Shown: piece after piece, positions 45,254 through 54,294 of the stretch | Layout: every line of letters begins with the position of its first letter | How positions within the stretch are numbered: the stretch's first letter is position 1 | Assembly: GCA_942493375.1 (NCBI GenBank) | Contig: OW818698.1 | Coordinates: forward strand, 310,001-374,000 | Length of the DNA: 64,000 bases | Direction of reading: 5' to 3' | Source: G942493375 sp942493375 | GTDB lineage: Bacteria > Armatimonadota > UBA5829 | Notes under the pieces: generated by a model | Seen by the model: only the letters and a program-made list of their open reading frames with translations | The model's database searches: none | What the model was told of the DNA's origin: nothing | Program-made: the position numbers and the translations under genes

Positions 45254-46831
45254 CTAATAAATACTCTTCATCTGCCAGGCATCAAGTGACACAAGCCTGG
45301 CATCTCTCCCCTGAGAACGCAGCGATACACCCACACTATCCTCACGCCCCGGATATGCTCTTAGTGCCACACACTGTTTGCCGTTGACGAATACCTCAAC
45401 CACACTCTTGTCGATGAATATTCGTAGCTTTAGGTGTTCATCAGGACTCAGGAAAACCGGTGCAGTCTCAATCCTTGACAGTGCATCCGGCAGTTCAGAG
45501 GAGTATGAGGAATCAATAGTTATCAGACTATCGCAGCTGTCATACCAGCTTGCACCCCATCCAATAAACTTGTCCCAGTTCTGGAAGCCCCGCTGTTTTG
45601 CAAATGCAATCTTCGTATATTCTTCTTTACCAGGAGAACGCAGGACATTCAGCTCAACAAATGGAGCGTTATTGAGATCGATCTCAACATCTATCTCCAT
45701 AACATTGCCCGCAATACCATCCAGCACGATTTCCTTGTTAGCAGGTATTGTAAGTGAATCCATATGCCGATGATCATAGCGAAGTGATTCTATATCACCC
45801 GCTGGTTCCTGCAATAGCTCATCTTTGCCTGCAAGTGTAAGGGTACGGGGCAGGCTCATTATCTGGTCCCAGCCTTCAGTCGGATAACCGGTATTGATAT
45901 TAAATATCGCAACCACTCCGCCTTTACCGTCCGGAGTTGCAGATGGAGCATGAACGCCGCCCGCAGCCCACGTACCAAAGTTAAACCGTCCGCCGTTGCA
46001 GATAACAAACTTATCCCGCTCCGTGTCATAGTCACCGATCATATACTTGCCGCTGCTCATGTGGCTGAAATGCAGCATGATATATTTGTCACCCAGAGGC
46101 CAGAAATAAGGACAAGCCCCGTCATCTCCTGCCAACCCAAACACGTCTTCTTCTGCAAATGGGTGAAGATATTCCCAGTTAATCAGATCAGGAGACCGGA
46201 ACAGATAGTCCACTCTAAGCTTCCGATCGCTGGGTTTATGGGGTATAGCGCCGCCGGAGAGCGAATAATACATCCCGTCCTTTTTCCAGATACAGGGGTC
46301 GAATACAGTATATGGCAATGGGGTTCCATCCGCACCGGCAATAGGAATTACCGCATTACCGGTCAATTTCTCCCAGTTCAGCAGCAGAGGATCAGTGGAA
46401 ACAGCCACCATATTACCTGCTTGTGTGCCATGGTACATTGCAATAACACGATCATCCTCTACCAGAGTAGCTCCGGAGAAACAGTGCTCTTCTACATCCG
46501 GATAAATAGCATAAGGAAGGTCCCGCCAGTGGATCAGGTCATCACTTACTGCATGCCCCCAGTGAACGCGTCCTTCAGCTGGATATCCCTGGTGAAACAG
46601 ATGCCATCGCCCCTGCCAGAAACACAGGCCATTGGGATCATTGAGTGAATTCTCAGGACTGACAAAGTGGTAAAGAGGACGATAAGGGTCAGAAGCAAAC
46701 TTCGCCCTGGAAGCAGCAAAACGCTGCAAAATAGGATTCCCAGAAAGATGTTCTTCCTGTCCTTTCAAGTCATCAGAAAACACAAATTTAGGGACCAGTG
46801 AAGCACAGCCCCGTCCATTATCATTGCTCAT
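45254..46831 (-). CDS. GH32-like (clan GH-J) beta-fructosidase homolog
   Basis: A 525-residue protein without a signal peptide, so cytosolic. The five-bladed propeller begins with FVSPENSLNDPNGLCFWQGR, the sucrose-invertase nucleophile motif with Asp65. FDPCIW (Asp178) stands where RDP is expected, and GACPYFWPL (Ala239-Cys-Pro) where the ECP motif with the acid/base Glu is expected. The C-terminal sandwich ends with the family motif LKLRIFIDKSVVEVFVNGKQ. The overall family is clear, but the missing Glu questions hydrolytic activity or implies another acid/base. It lies upstream of the ABC transporter in the same orientation. Confidence 0.82.
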   Translation of the reverse strand: MSNDNGRGCASLVPKFVFSDDLKGQEEHLSGNPILQRFAASRAKFASDPYRPLYHFVSPENSLNDPNGLCFWQGRWHLFHQGYPAEGRVHWGHAVSDDLIHWRDLPYAIYPDVEEHCFSGATLVEDDRVIAMYHGTQAGNMVAVSTDPLLLNWEKLTGNAVIPIAGADGTPLPYTVFDPCIWKKDGMYYSLSGGAIPHKPSDRKLRVDYLFRSPDLINWEYLHPFAEEDVFGLAGDDGACPYFWPLGDKYIMLHFSHMSSGKYMIGDYDTERDKFVICNGGRFNFGTWAAGGVHAPSATPDGKGGVVAIFNINTGYPTEGWDQIMSLPRTLTLAGKDELLQEPAGDIESLRYDHRHMDSLTIPANKEIVLDGIAGNVMEIDVEIDLNNAPFVELNVLRSPGKEEYTKIAFAKQRGFQNWDKFIGWGASWYDSCDSLITIDSSYSSELPDALSRIETAPVFLSPDEHLKLRIFIDKSVVEVFVNGKQCVALRAYPGREDSVGVSLRSQGRDARLVSLDAWQMKSIY

Positions 46832-46976
46832 AAATCTCTCCCATAACTTGTCATTCCAAGCCCCAAGCTGGAAGTACCTGCCTGGAGCCCAAAATGATTC
46901 TTTTCAGTTTCTTTTCTTTCGTTTTCCCTATTTTTCCGTGTATTCCGTGTATTCCGTGGTTATTGTATTTCCGTGG
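46832..46976. repeat. CCGTGTATTCCGTG repeat
   Basis: A TCCGTGTATTCCGTGTATTC array (about 46936-46960) followed by a second CCGTGG unit reaches the stop codon of the TIM-barrel gene at 46977. It lies in the 145-bp gap upstream of the GH32-like gene. Confidence 0.75.
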
Positions 46977-48284
46977 TTACTTAGTCACCTTATACAACTG
47001 ACCATCGCCAGGATTCAAAGGAACATTAATCGTTGTCCCGTTCTTTACTGCCTGCAGTTTACCCCACTTGCTCTTCGTCCGTGAGAACACCCAGAGTTTC
47101 CCATTTCCGAAGTTCAGAGTAACTTCCGCAGTAGCCTTGTTCTTGTAGTCCCGATTAACTACCATAAAGGCGTTTACTTTGTCCTTTTCCTTAAACAGCC
47201 CAAGAATGAAGTCACCTTCAGTAATCTGAGCTGGACTATTATCCGGGAATGCAACTGCTCCAAGAGGCAGCGGAGCTGTCTGGTAGACATCGGTCGATTC
47301 CAGCTTAAGTAGCTCAGGTCCGATCACAGCGATGTCTTTATTGATCTCAGCGCCGAAATCTGCCAGAGGCATTCTCTTGCCTTCCTGGTACATTCCGCCA
47401 TAACTCACAGGCCCCCAATACAGGAACCAGCTTAACCCGCGTCCACCGTAAGCCATAGTAGTAAACGTAAGCCAGCGCATTTCCTCAGCATTTACTAACC
47501 GCCAGGATTTTTCAATCGTGCAGGCTTGAACTATGTTCAGGAAAGGCACGTTAGTCTTTAGAGCTGCATTGCGGATCAGAGCCAGGTTCAGGAAATACTG
47601 CTGTCCATCCACACCATTGTTCAGGAAATGATAGTGGTCGTAGCTGATTATCTCCGGTTTTATCTGCTCAATATACTGCCGCAGGTGCTCATTATAGAAC
47701 TCAACAGTCTTGTTATTAGCGCCTATTCCAGCAAAGTTATCCGGATAACCAAGGGGACCAGTAGGAACCTCAACCAAATTCACACCAAGCTGCTGCTGGT
47801 TTGCATAGGTCGGGAACAGGTTGACATATGCCAGATGGTCAGGATCACGCTCTTTCAGATAATTCACAATCCTTGCCCAGTTTGGAAATGTAGTAGCGCT
47901 CGGTTCATCTGTGATGTGATAACCATCCATAGCCGGGTGGTTCTTTACCAAATCAATCAGGGCATCAAGCTCTGCTTTCTTAGTGGGATCATCCAGAGAA
48001 CTGAAGTGCAACAACGGATTGAACACAAGAGCTTTAATGCCATGTTTCTGTGCAATATCAAGCTGTGCAACAAGATTGGCACCGGAATTCATCCGATCAC
48101 CCTCAGTCCCAACTCCCGTCAGCGTATAGTGATCCCGCGCAAGGATCGCCATATTCTCCTCAGTAGCAGGAGGCGGACACCACATGGTCACTATAAACTC
48201 CTTCTGCTGCCACTTAGCCTCAGCCATCCCCCCGCAGACAACAAGAAGAGCAAACACAGAAATCAACAAAACAAAACTTTTCAT
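46977..48284 (-). CDS. Secreted TIM-barrel glycosidase-like protein
   Basis: A 435-residue product with a signal peptide (about 1-23, ending GGMAEAK) and AGGAG before the ATG. Barrel-like strands are visible (HGIKALVFNPLLHF, DGYHITDEPS, KPEIISYDHYHF, FTTMAYGGRGLSWFLYWGP). The Asp-Glu in HITDEPS and the YDHY region are plausible active-site residues, as in clan GH-A-like families. A small C-terminal beta domain follows (FNGKLWVF-type repeats). No CAZy family can be named from sequence alone. Confidence 0.7.
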   Translation of the reverse strand: MKSFVLLISVFALLVVCGGMAEAKWQQKEFIVTMWCPPPATEENMAILARDHYTLTGVGTEGDRMNSGANLVAQLDIAQKHGIKALVFNPLLHFSSLDDPTKKAELDALIDLVKNHPAMDGYHITDEPSATTFPNWARIVNYLKERDPDHLAYVNLFPTYANQQQLGVNLVEVPTGPLGYPDNFAGIGANNKTVEFYNEHLRQYIEQIKPEIISYDHYHFLNNGVDGQQYFLNLALIRNAALKTNVPFLNIVQACTIEKSWRLVNAEEMRWLTFTTMAYGGRGLSWFLYWGPVSYGGMYQEGKRMPLADFGAEINKDIAVIGPELLKLESTDVYQTAPLPLGAVAFPDNSPAQITEGDFILGLFKEKDKVNAFMVVNRDYKNKATAEVTLNFGNGKLWVFSRTKSKWGKLQAVKNGTTINVPLNPGDGQLYKVTK

Positions 48285-48460
48285 CAGATACTCCTAACCA
48301 GCATGTATGATTGACTGATTTTAACAGAGTTTGAGGATTAAAGCGATAGAAGGAAAACAGAAAGAGGATTGTGTGCAGTTTACCAGCAATGAAAACACCA
48401 GAAATCCCATGTCATTCCCAGCATGACTGGGAATCCAGAAACAAATGCATATGTAGAAAT

Positions 48461-48487
48461 GCTTCGGTAGTAAAGTAAAACGGAACT
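48461..48487 (+). repeat. Left flanking direct repeat of the GC-rich gene
   Basis: GCTTCGGTAGTAAAGTAAAA continues with CGGAACT. It matches 51489-51515 at 22 of 27 positions in the same orientation. The right side (CCGAAGC, 48489-48495) also allows a local hairpin. Confidence 0.65.
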
Positions 48488-48576
48488 GCCGAAGCAACTA
48501 GACCGAATTGACTATTTCATATGGACTTTTTCAACAGCCCCTCTGTCACCTTTTATAAAGCCAAGTGCAGACGGCG

Positions 48577-48652
48577 GTTTCGGGATTTCCGGAGCGGTCA
48601 ATCAGTTGACATCTACGACATTACTTTACAAACGCTCCTCAAATCCCGAAAC
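48577..48652. repeat. 76-bp nested hairpin element, copy 2
   Basis: The arms 48577-48596 (GTTTCGGGATTTCCGGAGCG) and 48633-48652 pair at 18 of 20 positions. The mismatch is again CC against GA, as in copy 1 at 31018-31097, but on opposite arms. The 36-nt loop holds GTCAA-TCAG-TTGAC. It lies in the 551-bp gap downstream of the GC-rich gene. Apart from this element and the flanking direct repeat I see nothing there. Confidence 0.75.
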
Positions 48653-48835
48653 ACATGCGCTCTTTTTCTTATTTATATACACTCTATACATCCCGATAGA
48701 CCGACGACAATAGCCGCATAGCAAAATGCAATTCGGCCCCTCTTTATTTTAAAAAGGGCCAAGCTCCAGAGACCATGCATAAATGCCTTCTCGTCATCAT
48801 CGCTCGTTGAGGAATATCTTCTCCTACTTAGCGGG

Positions 48836-51373
48836 TTAGTCATTTTCACCGTCTTTTCGTTGCGCGAAGTCGGGTTGTAGATTATGGATTCGCGCTGTAT
48901 CCGGACCGTGGTTGGTCAAACCATCGATGGTCAGTTCGCAGCCGAGATAGCCGGTGATGGCCGCAAGCAGAAAATGGAACTGCTCAGCCAGCAACCCCTC
49001 ATATCCGACTGGTCGCCCATCGAGGGGATGACGCCAGTCCATGCCCGAGTGCAGGCCGCCGCAGAGGCTGCCGTGCCGCACTAGCTTCGTCATTTTCAGG
49101 AACAGGTCGTTTGCCTCACGGCGCATGCCGGTCTTGTAGAGCGCTTGCAGTATGTAATAGGTCTGGTGGGTATGGATTGAGCCGTTCTGGTAGATGCCGG
49201 TCTGGTCTGTGCCATCTGGCTCTACGCCTTTGCCCATCCATCCGTTGTGGCAAACCTCCGGAACCGGCTCCATGAAGATCGGCAGCCCCCACTCGCAGTG
49301 GGTGAAGCCGCTGGCCTCGAGCCGTGCGAGATACTCCGCCAGCAGTTCCCGGGCAAGTTCGTCCGGCACCAGGCCAAGAGCCACGGCAGCTCCAAGGTGC
49401 ATGTGAGAGCCAAAGCCAAACCGGCGACCGTCCTGGGCCACCCATTCCATGATTTGCCTGGACTCGGAGTCGTAGAAGGTCGGGACGAAGCTCGCCTTCA
49501 GCCGTCCGGCCATCGAACGTGCCGCTTCCGCCGCCGGTTCATCGTCGAGTCGTTCGAGCAATTCGGCGACGCGGTGCAAACCACGGAATACGTGCGCATT
49601 CTGATACGATTCGAGATGGCCACTGCGGATGCTATCGCACCAGCACGCATTCATGTATCCGTCCTCTTCGGGAATCCCGGAGTATTGGCACACCACGAGC
49701 CCACTGCCTTCGTATTCCAGTTGACTAAGGGCATCTGCGTAGAAGCGAATAGGTTCGCGCCAACGCTGCGCCCAATCCCAGTCTCCGGACGCGGCAACGT
49801 ATAGCCAGGCGCAATCGATGGGTGCAGTGGCGGCCATCGGCCAGTTCCGCCAGTTAGAAAAACCGGCGGCGCTATTGGTGTCGCGCAATATCTGTTCGGC
49901 GGCGAAACGTATGAACTGCCGTGGGTCAAGTCCATCTGCCAGCATCGGGGTATAAGCCGCAATATCGGCGTAGTAGGAGGCGCAGAGTGCAGCGGAGTCA
50001 GCCACAGAGTTGTTGGCGAACCGCCCAATGTCAGGCCGGAACGACAGCCCCGTCAGCCATGCGTTGGGCAGCGCCCCAAGGATGTTCTCGCAATCGGCAA
50101 ATGAGTAGAATGGCGGCAGCTCCCACCAGGTGAACAGGCTCGATCGGTCCTGATTTGCGAGCGGAAAAATCTTCGTCAACTCGAAATCAATTGTCACCCG
50201 GCCTTGTCCGGCAGGCATCTCGAAAATGCCATTCGGCAACGGCATTGCACCGGGAATGATATCCAGCCAAAGCTCTGCACGCGTGCGCCACGGCAAGATT
50301 CGGGCGTGCAGAGGTGCGCTGGTGGAGTCCCCGGTCGCCGTAACACGCACCACCCCGTGATTAGGAGCATTGATTACCAATGGCAGAGAGATCAGACCCG
50401 ACGGCCCCTTCGTATCCGGCATGGCCAGCACGTTTGCCACCGACTGGTACAGGTCAAATGGGATGCGCAGCGCGGCTATTTCACTGGCGTGAAAGGTCTG
50501 GGTGCAGTCCCAAGTCAGATCGAGGGTGAAACCGTGTTCGCGCATTGAAAAAGTATAATCCCAAGTCAGCTCAGGCACGGGACGGATGCCCTTGTAGGTC
50601 ACAGTGCGCCCGCTGATCAAGACCTCGCCGCCGCAAGACTCCGACGAGACCCGCCGACCGTCCCGCATCACCACTGGAAACGCCCCCCGCGTGTGAGTGG
50701 TGGTGAGCAGATTGTCCGCGTGCCGTCCTTGACCGTAGGAGTCCCAACCAAGACTCGTAACCCGAGCATGGCGTCGGTCGAAACCCAGGTTAAAGACGGG
50801 TGATGCAAACTCGACGGCGTCCTCATTCATAGATAACTGCAGGCGGTTGGTTTGTGGCCGGTCGTGACACGTTCCCAATTGTTCGTTGACGTGCACTGTT
50901 GCGTGGCCGGCAAATGGCTCGACCACGTTTGGACTGACATCTTTCAGATGCACGCTCGAAACGATCGGCACTGGGGTCGAGAGCGCGGCTAGCTCCTCCG
51001 CCGCGACGTGCAGACGCAGACTGGAGAAATGGTAATCCAGTGGGAATAACGGCGCGGCGGGCTCCACAACGTGCACGCGTATGTTGGTAAGCGACTCAGA
51101 CGACCAGGTAAAGATGTGGGGCGACGCCGTAACGTCTGCCTCTGCCAAAGTGCGCCAATGCATGCCCGCGTCATCATCGGCAGTCTCTATCCGTACCAGG
51201 CCAACTGGCGAGCGAAATTCGGCTATGAGCCCACTGGTGGCCAGAGGTCCTGGCAGTCTGGCCCATAGCTTCTGCTTTTGCAGCGACCGCACGCCGTTTC
51301 CGTCCGGCTCCCAGACAATGTTCGTGAGCAATGTGCATCGCACGTCTAAAGGGTAAAGGGAAAGTGTTTTCAT
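48836..51373 (-). CDS. Six-hairpin glycosidase-like protein, GC-rich
   Basis: An 845-residue cytosolic-looking protein (no signal peptide) with GAGGT 7 nt before the ATG. The N-terminal half (about 1-400) is beta-rich. The C-terminal half (about 430-820) is an alpha/alpha toroid with NWRNWPMAATAPIDCAWLYV, IPEEDGYMNACWCDS, TGIYQNGSIHTHQTYYILQA and GYEGLLAEQFHFLLAAITGY, as in the six-hairpin glycosidase group. The exact family is not clear. Its GC content is much higher than its neighbours (two 60-base lines I counted are 73% and 57%, against 48% nearby). It is flanked by imperfect direct repeats, so recent transfer is likely. Confidence 0.75.
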   Translation of the reverse strand: MKTLSLYPLDVRCTLLTNIVWEPDGNGVRSLQKQKLWARLPGPLATSGLIAEFRSPVGLVRIETADDDAGMHWRTLAEADVTASPHIFTWSSESLTNIRVHVVEPAAPLFPLDYHFSSLRLHVAAEELAALSTPVPIVSSVHLKDVSPNVVEPFAGHATVHVNEQLGTCHDRPQTNRLQLSMNEDAVEFASPVFNLGFDRRHARVTSLGWDSYGQGRHADNLLTTTHTRGAFPVVMRDGRRVSSESCGGEVLISGRTVTYKGIRPVPELTWDYTFSMREHGFTLDLTWDCTQTFHASEIAALRIPFDLYQSVANVLAMPDTKGPSGLISLPLVINAPNHGVVRVTATGDSTSAPLHARILPWRTRAELWLDIIPGAMPLPNGIFEMPAGQGRVTIDFELTKIFPLANQDRSSLFTWWELPPFYSFADCENILGALPNAWLTGLSFRPDIGRFANNSVADSAALCASYYADIAAYTPMLADGLDPRQFIRFAAEQILRDTNSAAGFSNWRNWPMAATAPIDCAWLYVAASGDWDWAQRWREPIRFYADALSQLEYEGSGLVVCQYSGIPEEDGYMNACWCDSIRSGHLESYQNAHVFRGLHRVAELLERLDDEPAAEAARSMAGRLKASFVPTFYDSESRQIMEWVAQDGRRFGFGSHMHLGAAVALGLVPDELARELLAEYLARLEASGFTHCEWGLPIFMEPVPEVCHNGWMGKGVEPDGTDQTGIYQNGSIHTHQTYYILQALYKTGMRREANDLFLKMTKLVRHGSLCGGLHSGMDWRHPLDGRPVGYEGLLAEQFHFLLAAITGYLGCELTIDGLTNHGPDTARIHNLQPDFAQRKDGEND

Positions 51374-51442
51374 CGATTTACCTCACTTACTCTTGTACTT
51401 TTGCGCAGCCAAATATGCCATCAGCGAGTCGATCAGACATTG

Positions 51443-51471
51443 TTGTTTCGGGACACCTTGTCCTGAAACAA
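51443..51471. repeat. Hairpin TTGTTTCGGGACA
   Basis: A 13-bp stem with one G-T wobble and a 3-nt loop, upstream of the GC-rich gene. It shares GTTTCGGGA with the arms of the two nested hairpin elements. Confidence 0.7.
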
Positions 51472-51488
51472 TGAGGCTTTATTTATTT

Positions 51489-51515
51489 GCTTCGGTAGTC
51501 GAGTGGAATGGAACT
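51489..51515 (+). repeat. Right flanking direct repeat of the GC-rich gene
   Basis: GCTTCGGTAGTCGAGTGGAA continues with TGGAACT and matches 48461-48487 at 22 of 27 positions. Confidence 0.65.
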
Positions 51516-51547
51516 ATCCCTCCACGCTTGCATATGTGGAGGGATAG
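51514..51547 (-). terminator. Hairpin after the SGNH hydrolase gene
   Basis: CTATCCCTCCAC and GTGGAGGGATAG form a perfect 12-bp stem with a 10-nt loop, 18 bp past the stop codon. The minus-strand sequence that follows (TTCCATTCC) is only partly T-rich, so it is a probable but imperfect terminator. Confidence 0.55.
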
Positions 51548-51565
51548 AAACAAGACGCAGGAATA

Positions 51566-52750
51566 TTACCTTTCGAGGGTAATTTGAGCTTTAGCAGGAG
51601 CTACAAATTTCAAGATATACTGATGAATTGAATTATCCAGCTCAAGGGATTTCACTTCAATTTCCTTGATCGCAGATAATCCCAAAAGTCCCAGCCTCAT
51701 GTTCCGCCACATGTTGAAGTAGGTAGCCTCTTTGTTGGCTATAAACTCATGGATACGTCTGCCCTTTTCCGAATAGTTACCGGGAATCTTTACTCCTGCA
51801 GCAAACTGATCAGCTGTGAACGATCCCACCAGTTCGCCATCTATCGAAAGTTTATAACTACTGTTTAGACCGCTAATTTTTAACTCAGGAGCAGTCAAGT
51901 TGATAAATCCTGATGCCTGCACAGCTGCTGCAGCATCCGGAGCAAACCAGTATGGTGCTCTGATTGGTTTTGTGGTTTCTATGACAATCTTTGTGACGCT
52001 CTGGCTTATTAATTTTAGACCATTGGCTGTTCCACTTGTAAGATCAATATCACCTATAGCAGGCATAGGTTCTGCACCCAATCCCTGCAGCATAGTGTAA
52101 GCCATCACTTCATGTCCGGCTGCATTTGGATGGACTGAATCAGGGATCATTGTAAACTGAGGACTGATTGCCTTCTGAGCAGTCTGGAATTTCAACATTG
52201 GATGAAAAACATCAGCAGACTGGCACTTATACTTTTTCGCCAGATCAAGGGCATTGGTACCGAGAGCCTCAAGCATTTCGTTATACTTTACATCTGCCAG
52301 GCCGGCATTCCGGTCATAATCGACGCAACCAGGGGTAAAGACCACCACCCGGATTTTCTTTGCAAGCAATGCCTTTATCAGTTTCTCCATGTTGGCACGG
52401 TAGTTGGCGATAATGTCCTGATTGATCTTAGTATAACTTCCATCATTCATTCCGAAGAACAGAGTTACCACCGTTGGTTTGAGGAAAAGGACATCCCTTT
52501 GCAACCGGTTCAATGCGCCTGTTGCTGTATCTCCACCCCAACCGGCGTTGAAAAACCTGATTTTCATCTCAGGATAACGGCACTGTATGTATTGTTGAAT
52601 GTACCGGGAATACAACTGCTGTTCCGTTATGCTGTCACCGTATATGACTACTCTATCGCCACTCTTAAACACAGGAGCAGCAAACGCAAACTGTGCCATA
52701 ACTGCTGCAGTAGCCAAAATGATCAGCATTGTTTTAAATAGTTTTTTCAT
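51566..52750 (-). CDS. Secreted SGNH/GDSL-type esterase
   Basis: A 394-residue product with a signal peptide (about 1-24, ending QFAFAAP). Block I is VVIYGDSITEQ (nucleophile Ser), block III is TLFFGMNDG, and block V is MIPDSVHPNAAGHEVM (Asp and His). An additional C-terminal region of about 170 residues follows the SGNH domain. Such enzymes often remove acetyl or other acyl groups from polysaccharides, which suits the surrounding glycosidase genes. Upstream of the propeller gene's co-directional stop by 44 bp. Confidence 0.9.
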   Translation of the reverse strand: MKKLFKTMLIILATAAVMAQFAFAAPVFKSGDRVVIYGDSITEQQLYSRYIQQYIQCRYPEMKIRFFNAGWGGDTATGALNRLQRDVLFLKPTVVTLFFGMNDGSYTKINQDIIANYRANMEKLIKALLAKKIRVVVFTPGCVDYDRNAGLADVKYNEMLEALGTNALDLAKKYKCQSADVFHPMLKFQTAQKAISPQFTMIPDSVHPNAAGHEVMAYTMLQGLGAEPMPAIGDIDLTSGTANGLKLISQSVTKIVIETTKPIRAPYWFAPDAAAAVQASGFINLTAPELKISGLNSSYKLSIDGELVGSFTADQFAAGVKIPGNYSEKGRRIHEFIANKEATYFNMWRNMRLGLLGLSAIKEIEVKSLELDNSIHQYILKFVAPAKAQITLER

Positions 52751-52794
52751 AATGTTCTTTCTTTGATTTCCTCCGATTTATTGTTTGTTTACAC

Positions 52795-54054
52795 TTACTT
52801 GCTGTCTGCTAACACAAACACCGCCCCCGAAACCAAAGTAGCATCCACTTTGGTAATCAAGGCAGTGGTAGAGTCTTCAGAGTACACTTCAAAACGCCCT
52901 TCGATGGTCTTATCTTTCGGAATCTTAATTATCTGTCTGTCAGGTCCAAGAGCTCCGCTGCCTTCATACCGAGTGCCATCTGATGCAACAAATACCACTC
53001 TCTTCTGCAGCCATCTTGCCCAAATCCTGTTCCGGTCGAGTGTAGGGACCTCCCCTGCCCCATATAAAAATCCCAGCAGACTATTCCCCTTAAGCACCCA
53101 TCCGATAGCCACCATGTACCGGTCTTTCTCGCCAAGATTCTTCCCAAGCTGCTTCGGTGGATCAAACCTGACTCCATCCTTTGAAAGACTATACCAAAGC
53201 GTATCCCCGTTCATATGCATCCCCATCAGATACCGGGTCTCTTTACCGACAGTGATCTTTTTGACATCGTTCACACAAGCACTGAAATCCAAAGCAGGGC
53301 CATCATATTTGTAATTCTTACCGTCCTCAGATGATGCACGATATATCTTCCCGAAGTCCTTGAAGTTATTGAAATATAGCCGATAGACCCCGTCTTCATA
53401 CAGAATAACGTTCATACCATTGATATCAGCATCCGCATATTTGCTATACCCCTGGATATCGATAATATCAGTCATTTTCGCTGCATAAGGAGGTTCAGAG
53501 GAGTTCCATTTGATCCCATCAGGGCTTGTGAATGTCGCAGGCTTGTTGCGGTCCCGTTTATCCGGATAGACCGTGCACATCATCCGATAACTACCATCAG
53601 GCAATCTCAAAGCGCTGACATTGCAGCAGTGGATAAAATCCCCATGGTCAATCTGCAATTTACGGTCAGTGAAATCAATAAAATCCAGTGTATCAGTGGA
53701 ATATATCCGGTCATTGCCGGTTTCAACCCCATCCCAGGCACCATAAAACAATCGCCAGCCTGCTGCTGTCTCAACTATCGATGGAGCATATATATTGCGG
53801 TACATCCCCCGCTTGCGAGGCTCTAGCAAAGGCAGCCGAACATCCGGGACCAGGTTCAGAGTCCCCTTTTCCCAAAGACCAGCTGAAAACTCCCCGGCAC
53901 TGACACCATGAATTTCCACAGTGCCAACATCAGCCTGCCCATTGATCTGCCTGATCTCCAGCTTCCCAGCCTCACTGCTTACCCCTGCACCAAACACAAC
54001 CAGCACAGTCAACACAACCCAAGCCCAAACAACCGGATTAATAACATTCAGCAT
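52795..54054 (-). CDS. Secreted five-bladed propeller glycosidase-like protein (GH43/GH32 fold)
   Basis: A 419-residue product from the ATG at 54054 (GGAGG upstream); a start 11 codons earlier is less likely. The signal peptide ends near GAGVSSEAG. Propeller blades are visible as IYAPSIVETAAGWRLFYGAW, DGSYRMMCTVYPDKRD, YEDGVYRLYFNNFKD and YLMGMHMNGDTLWYSLSKDG. The fold matches clan GH-F/GH-J-like hydrolases, but I cannot fix the family or the catalytic acids. It probably acts on a glycan with the neighbouring esterase and GH20. Confidence 0.65.
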   Translation of the reverse strand: MLNVINPVVWAWVVLTVLVVFGAGVSSEAGKLEIRQINGQADVGTVEIHGVSAGEFSAGLWEKGTLNLVPDVRLPLLEPRKRGMYRNIYAPSIVETAAGWRLFYGAWDGVETGNDRIYSTDTLDFIDFTDRKLQIDHGDFIHCCNVSALRLPDGSYRMMCTVYPDKRDRNKPATFTSPDGIKWNSSEPPYAAKMTDIIDIQGYSKYADADINGMNVILYEDGVYRLYFNNFKDFGKIYRASSEDGKNYKYDGPALDFSACVNDVKKITVGKETRYLMGMHMNGDTLWYSLSKDGVRFDPPKQLGKNLGEKDRYMVAIGWVLKGNSLLGFLYGAGEVPTLDRNRIWARWLQKRVVFVASDGTRYEGSGALGPDRQIIKIPKDKTIEGRFEVYSEDSTTALITKVDATLVSGAVFVLADSK

Positions 54055-54147
54055 ACAAAACCAACCTCCACCAAACCAGGCACGCACAAATAATTGTAAA
54101 CAGCCCGTGCTTATTGTCAGACCGACACAAGGGTTTTGTCAACCTTC

Positions 54148-54282
54148 CTGAATCGCGGATTTCGCGGAATATCATGATTTCGCGGAAGGAAGGAATAAGT
54201 TCCCGTCAGCCAAACTTGCCCCCAAAACCTCAACTAATCCCTTCCGCGCAATCCATTATTTTCCGCGAAATCCGCGATTCAG
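54148..54282. repeat. Long inverted repeat built of CGCGGATTTCGCGGAA
   Basis: The 22-bp arms at 54148-54169 (starting CTGAATCGCGGATTTC) and 54261-54282 are perfectly complementary. Imperfect pairing of CGCGGAAGG-type sequence continues inside. It lies between the GH20 and propeller genes. Confidence 0.85.
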
Positions 54283-54294
54283 AAAGCAAGCCAC

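Noticed and set aside
48836..51373. Full mobile genomic island around the GC-rich gene
   Set aside because: Only one gene is involved, with no integrase, transposase, tRNA or attachment site. A single-gene transfer is the most that can be supported.
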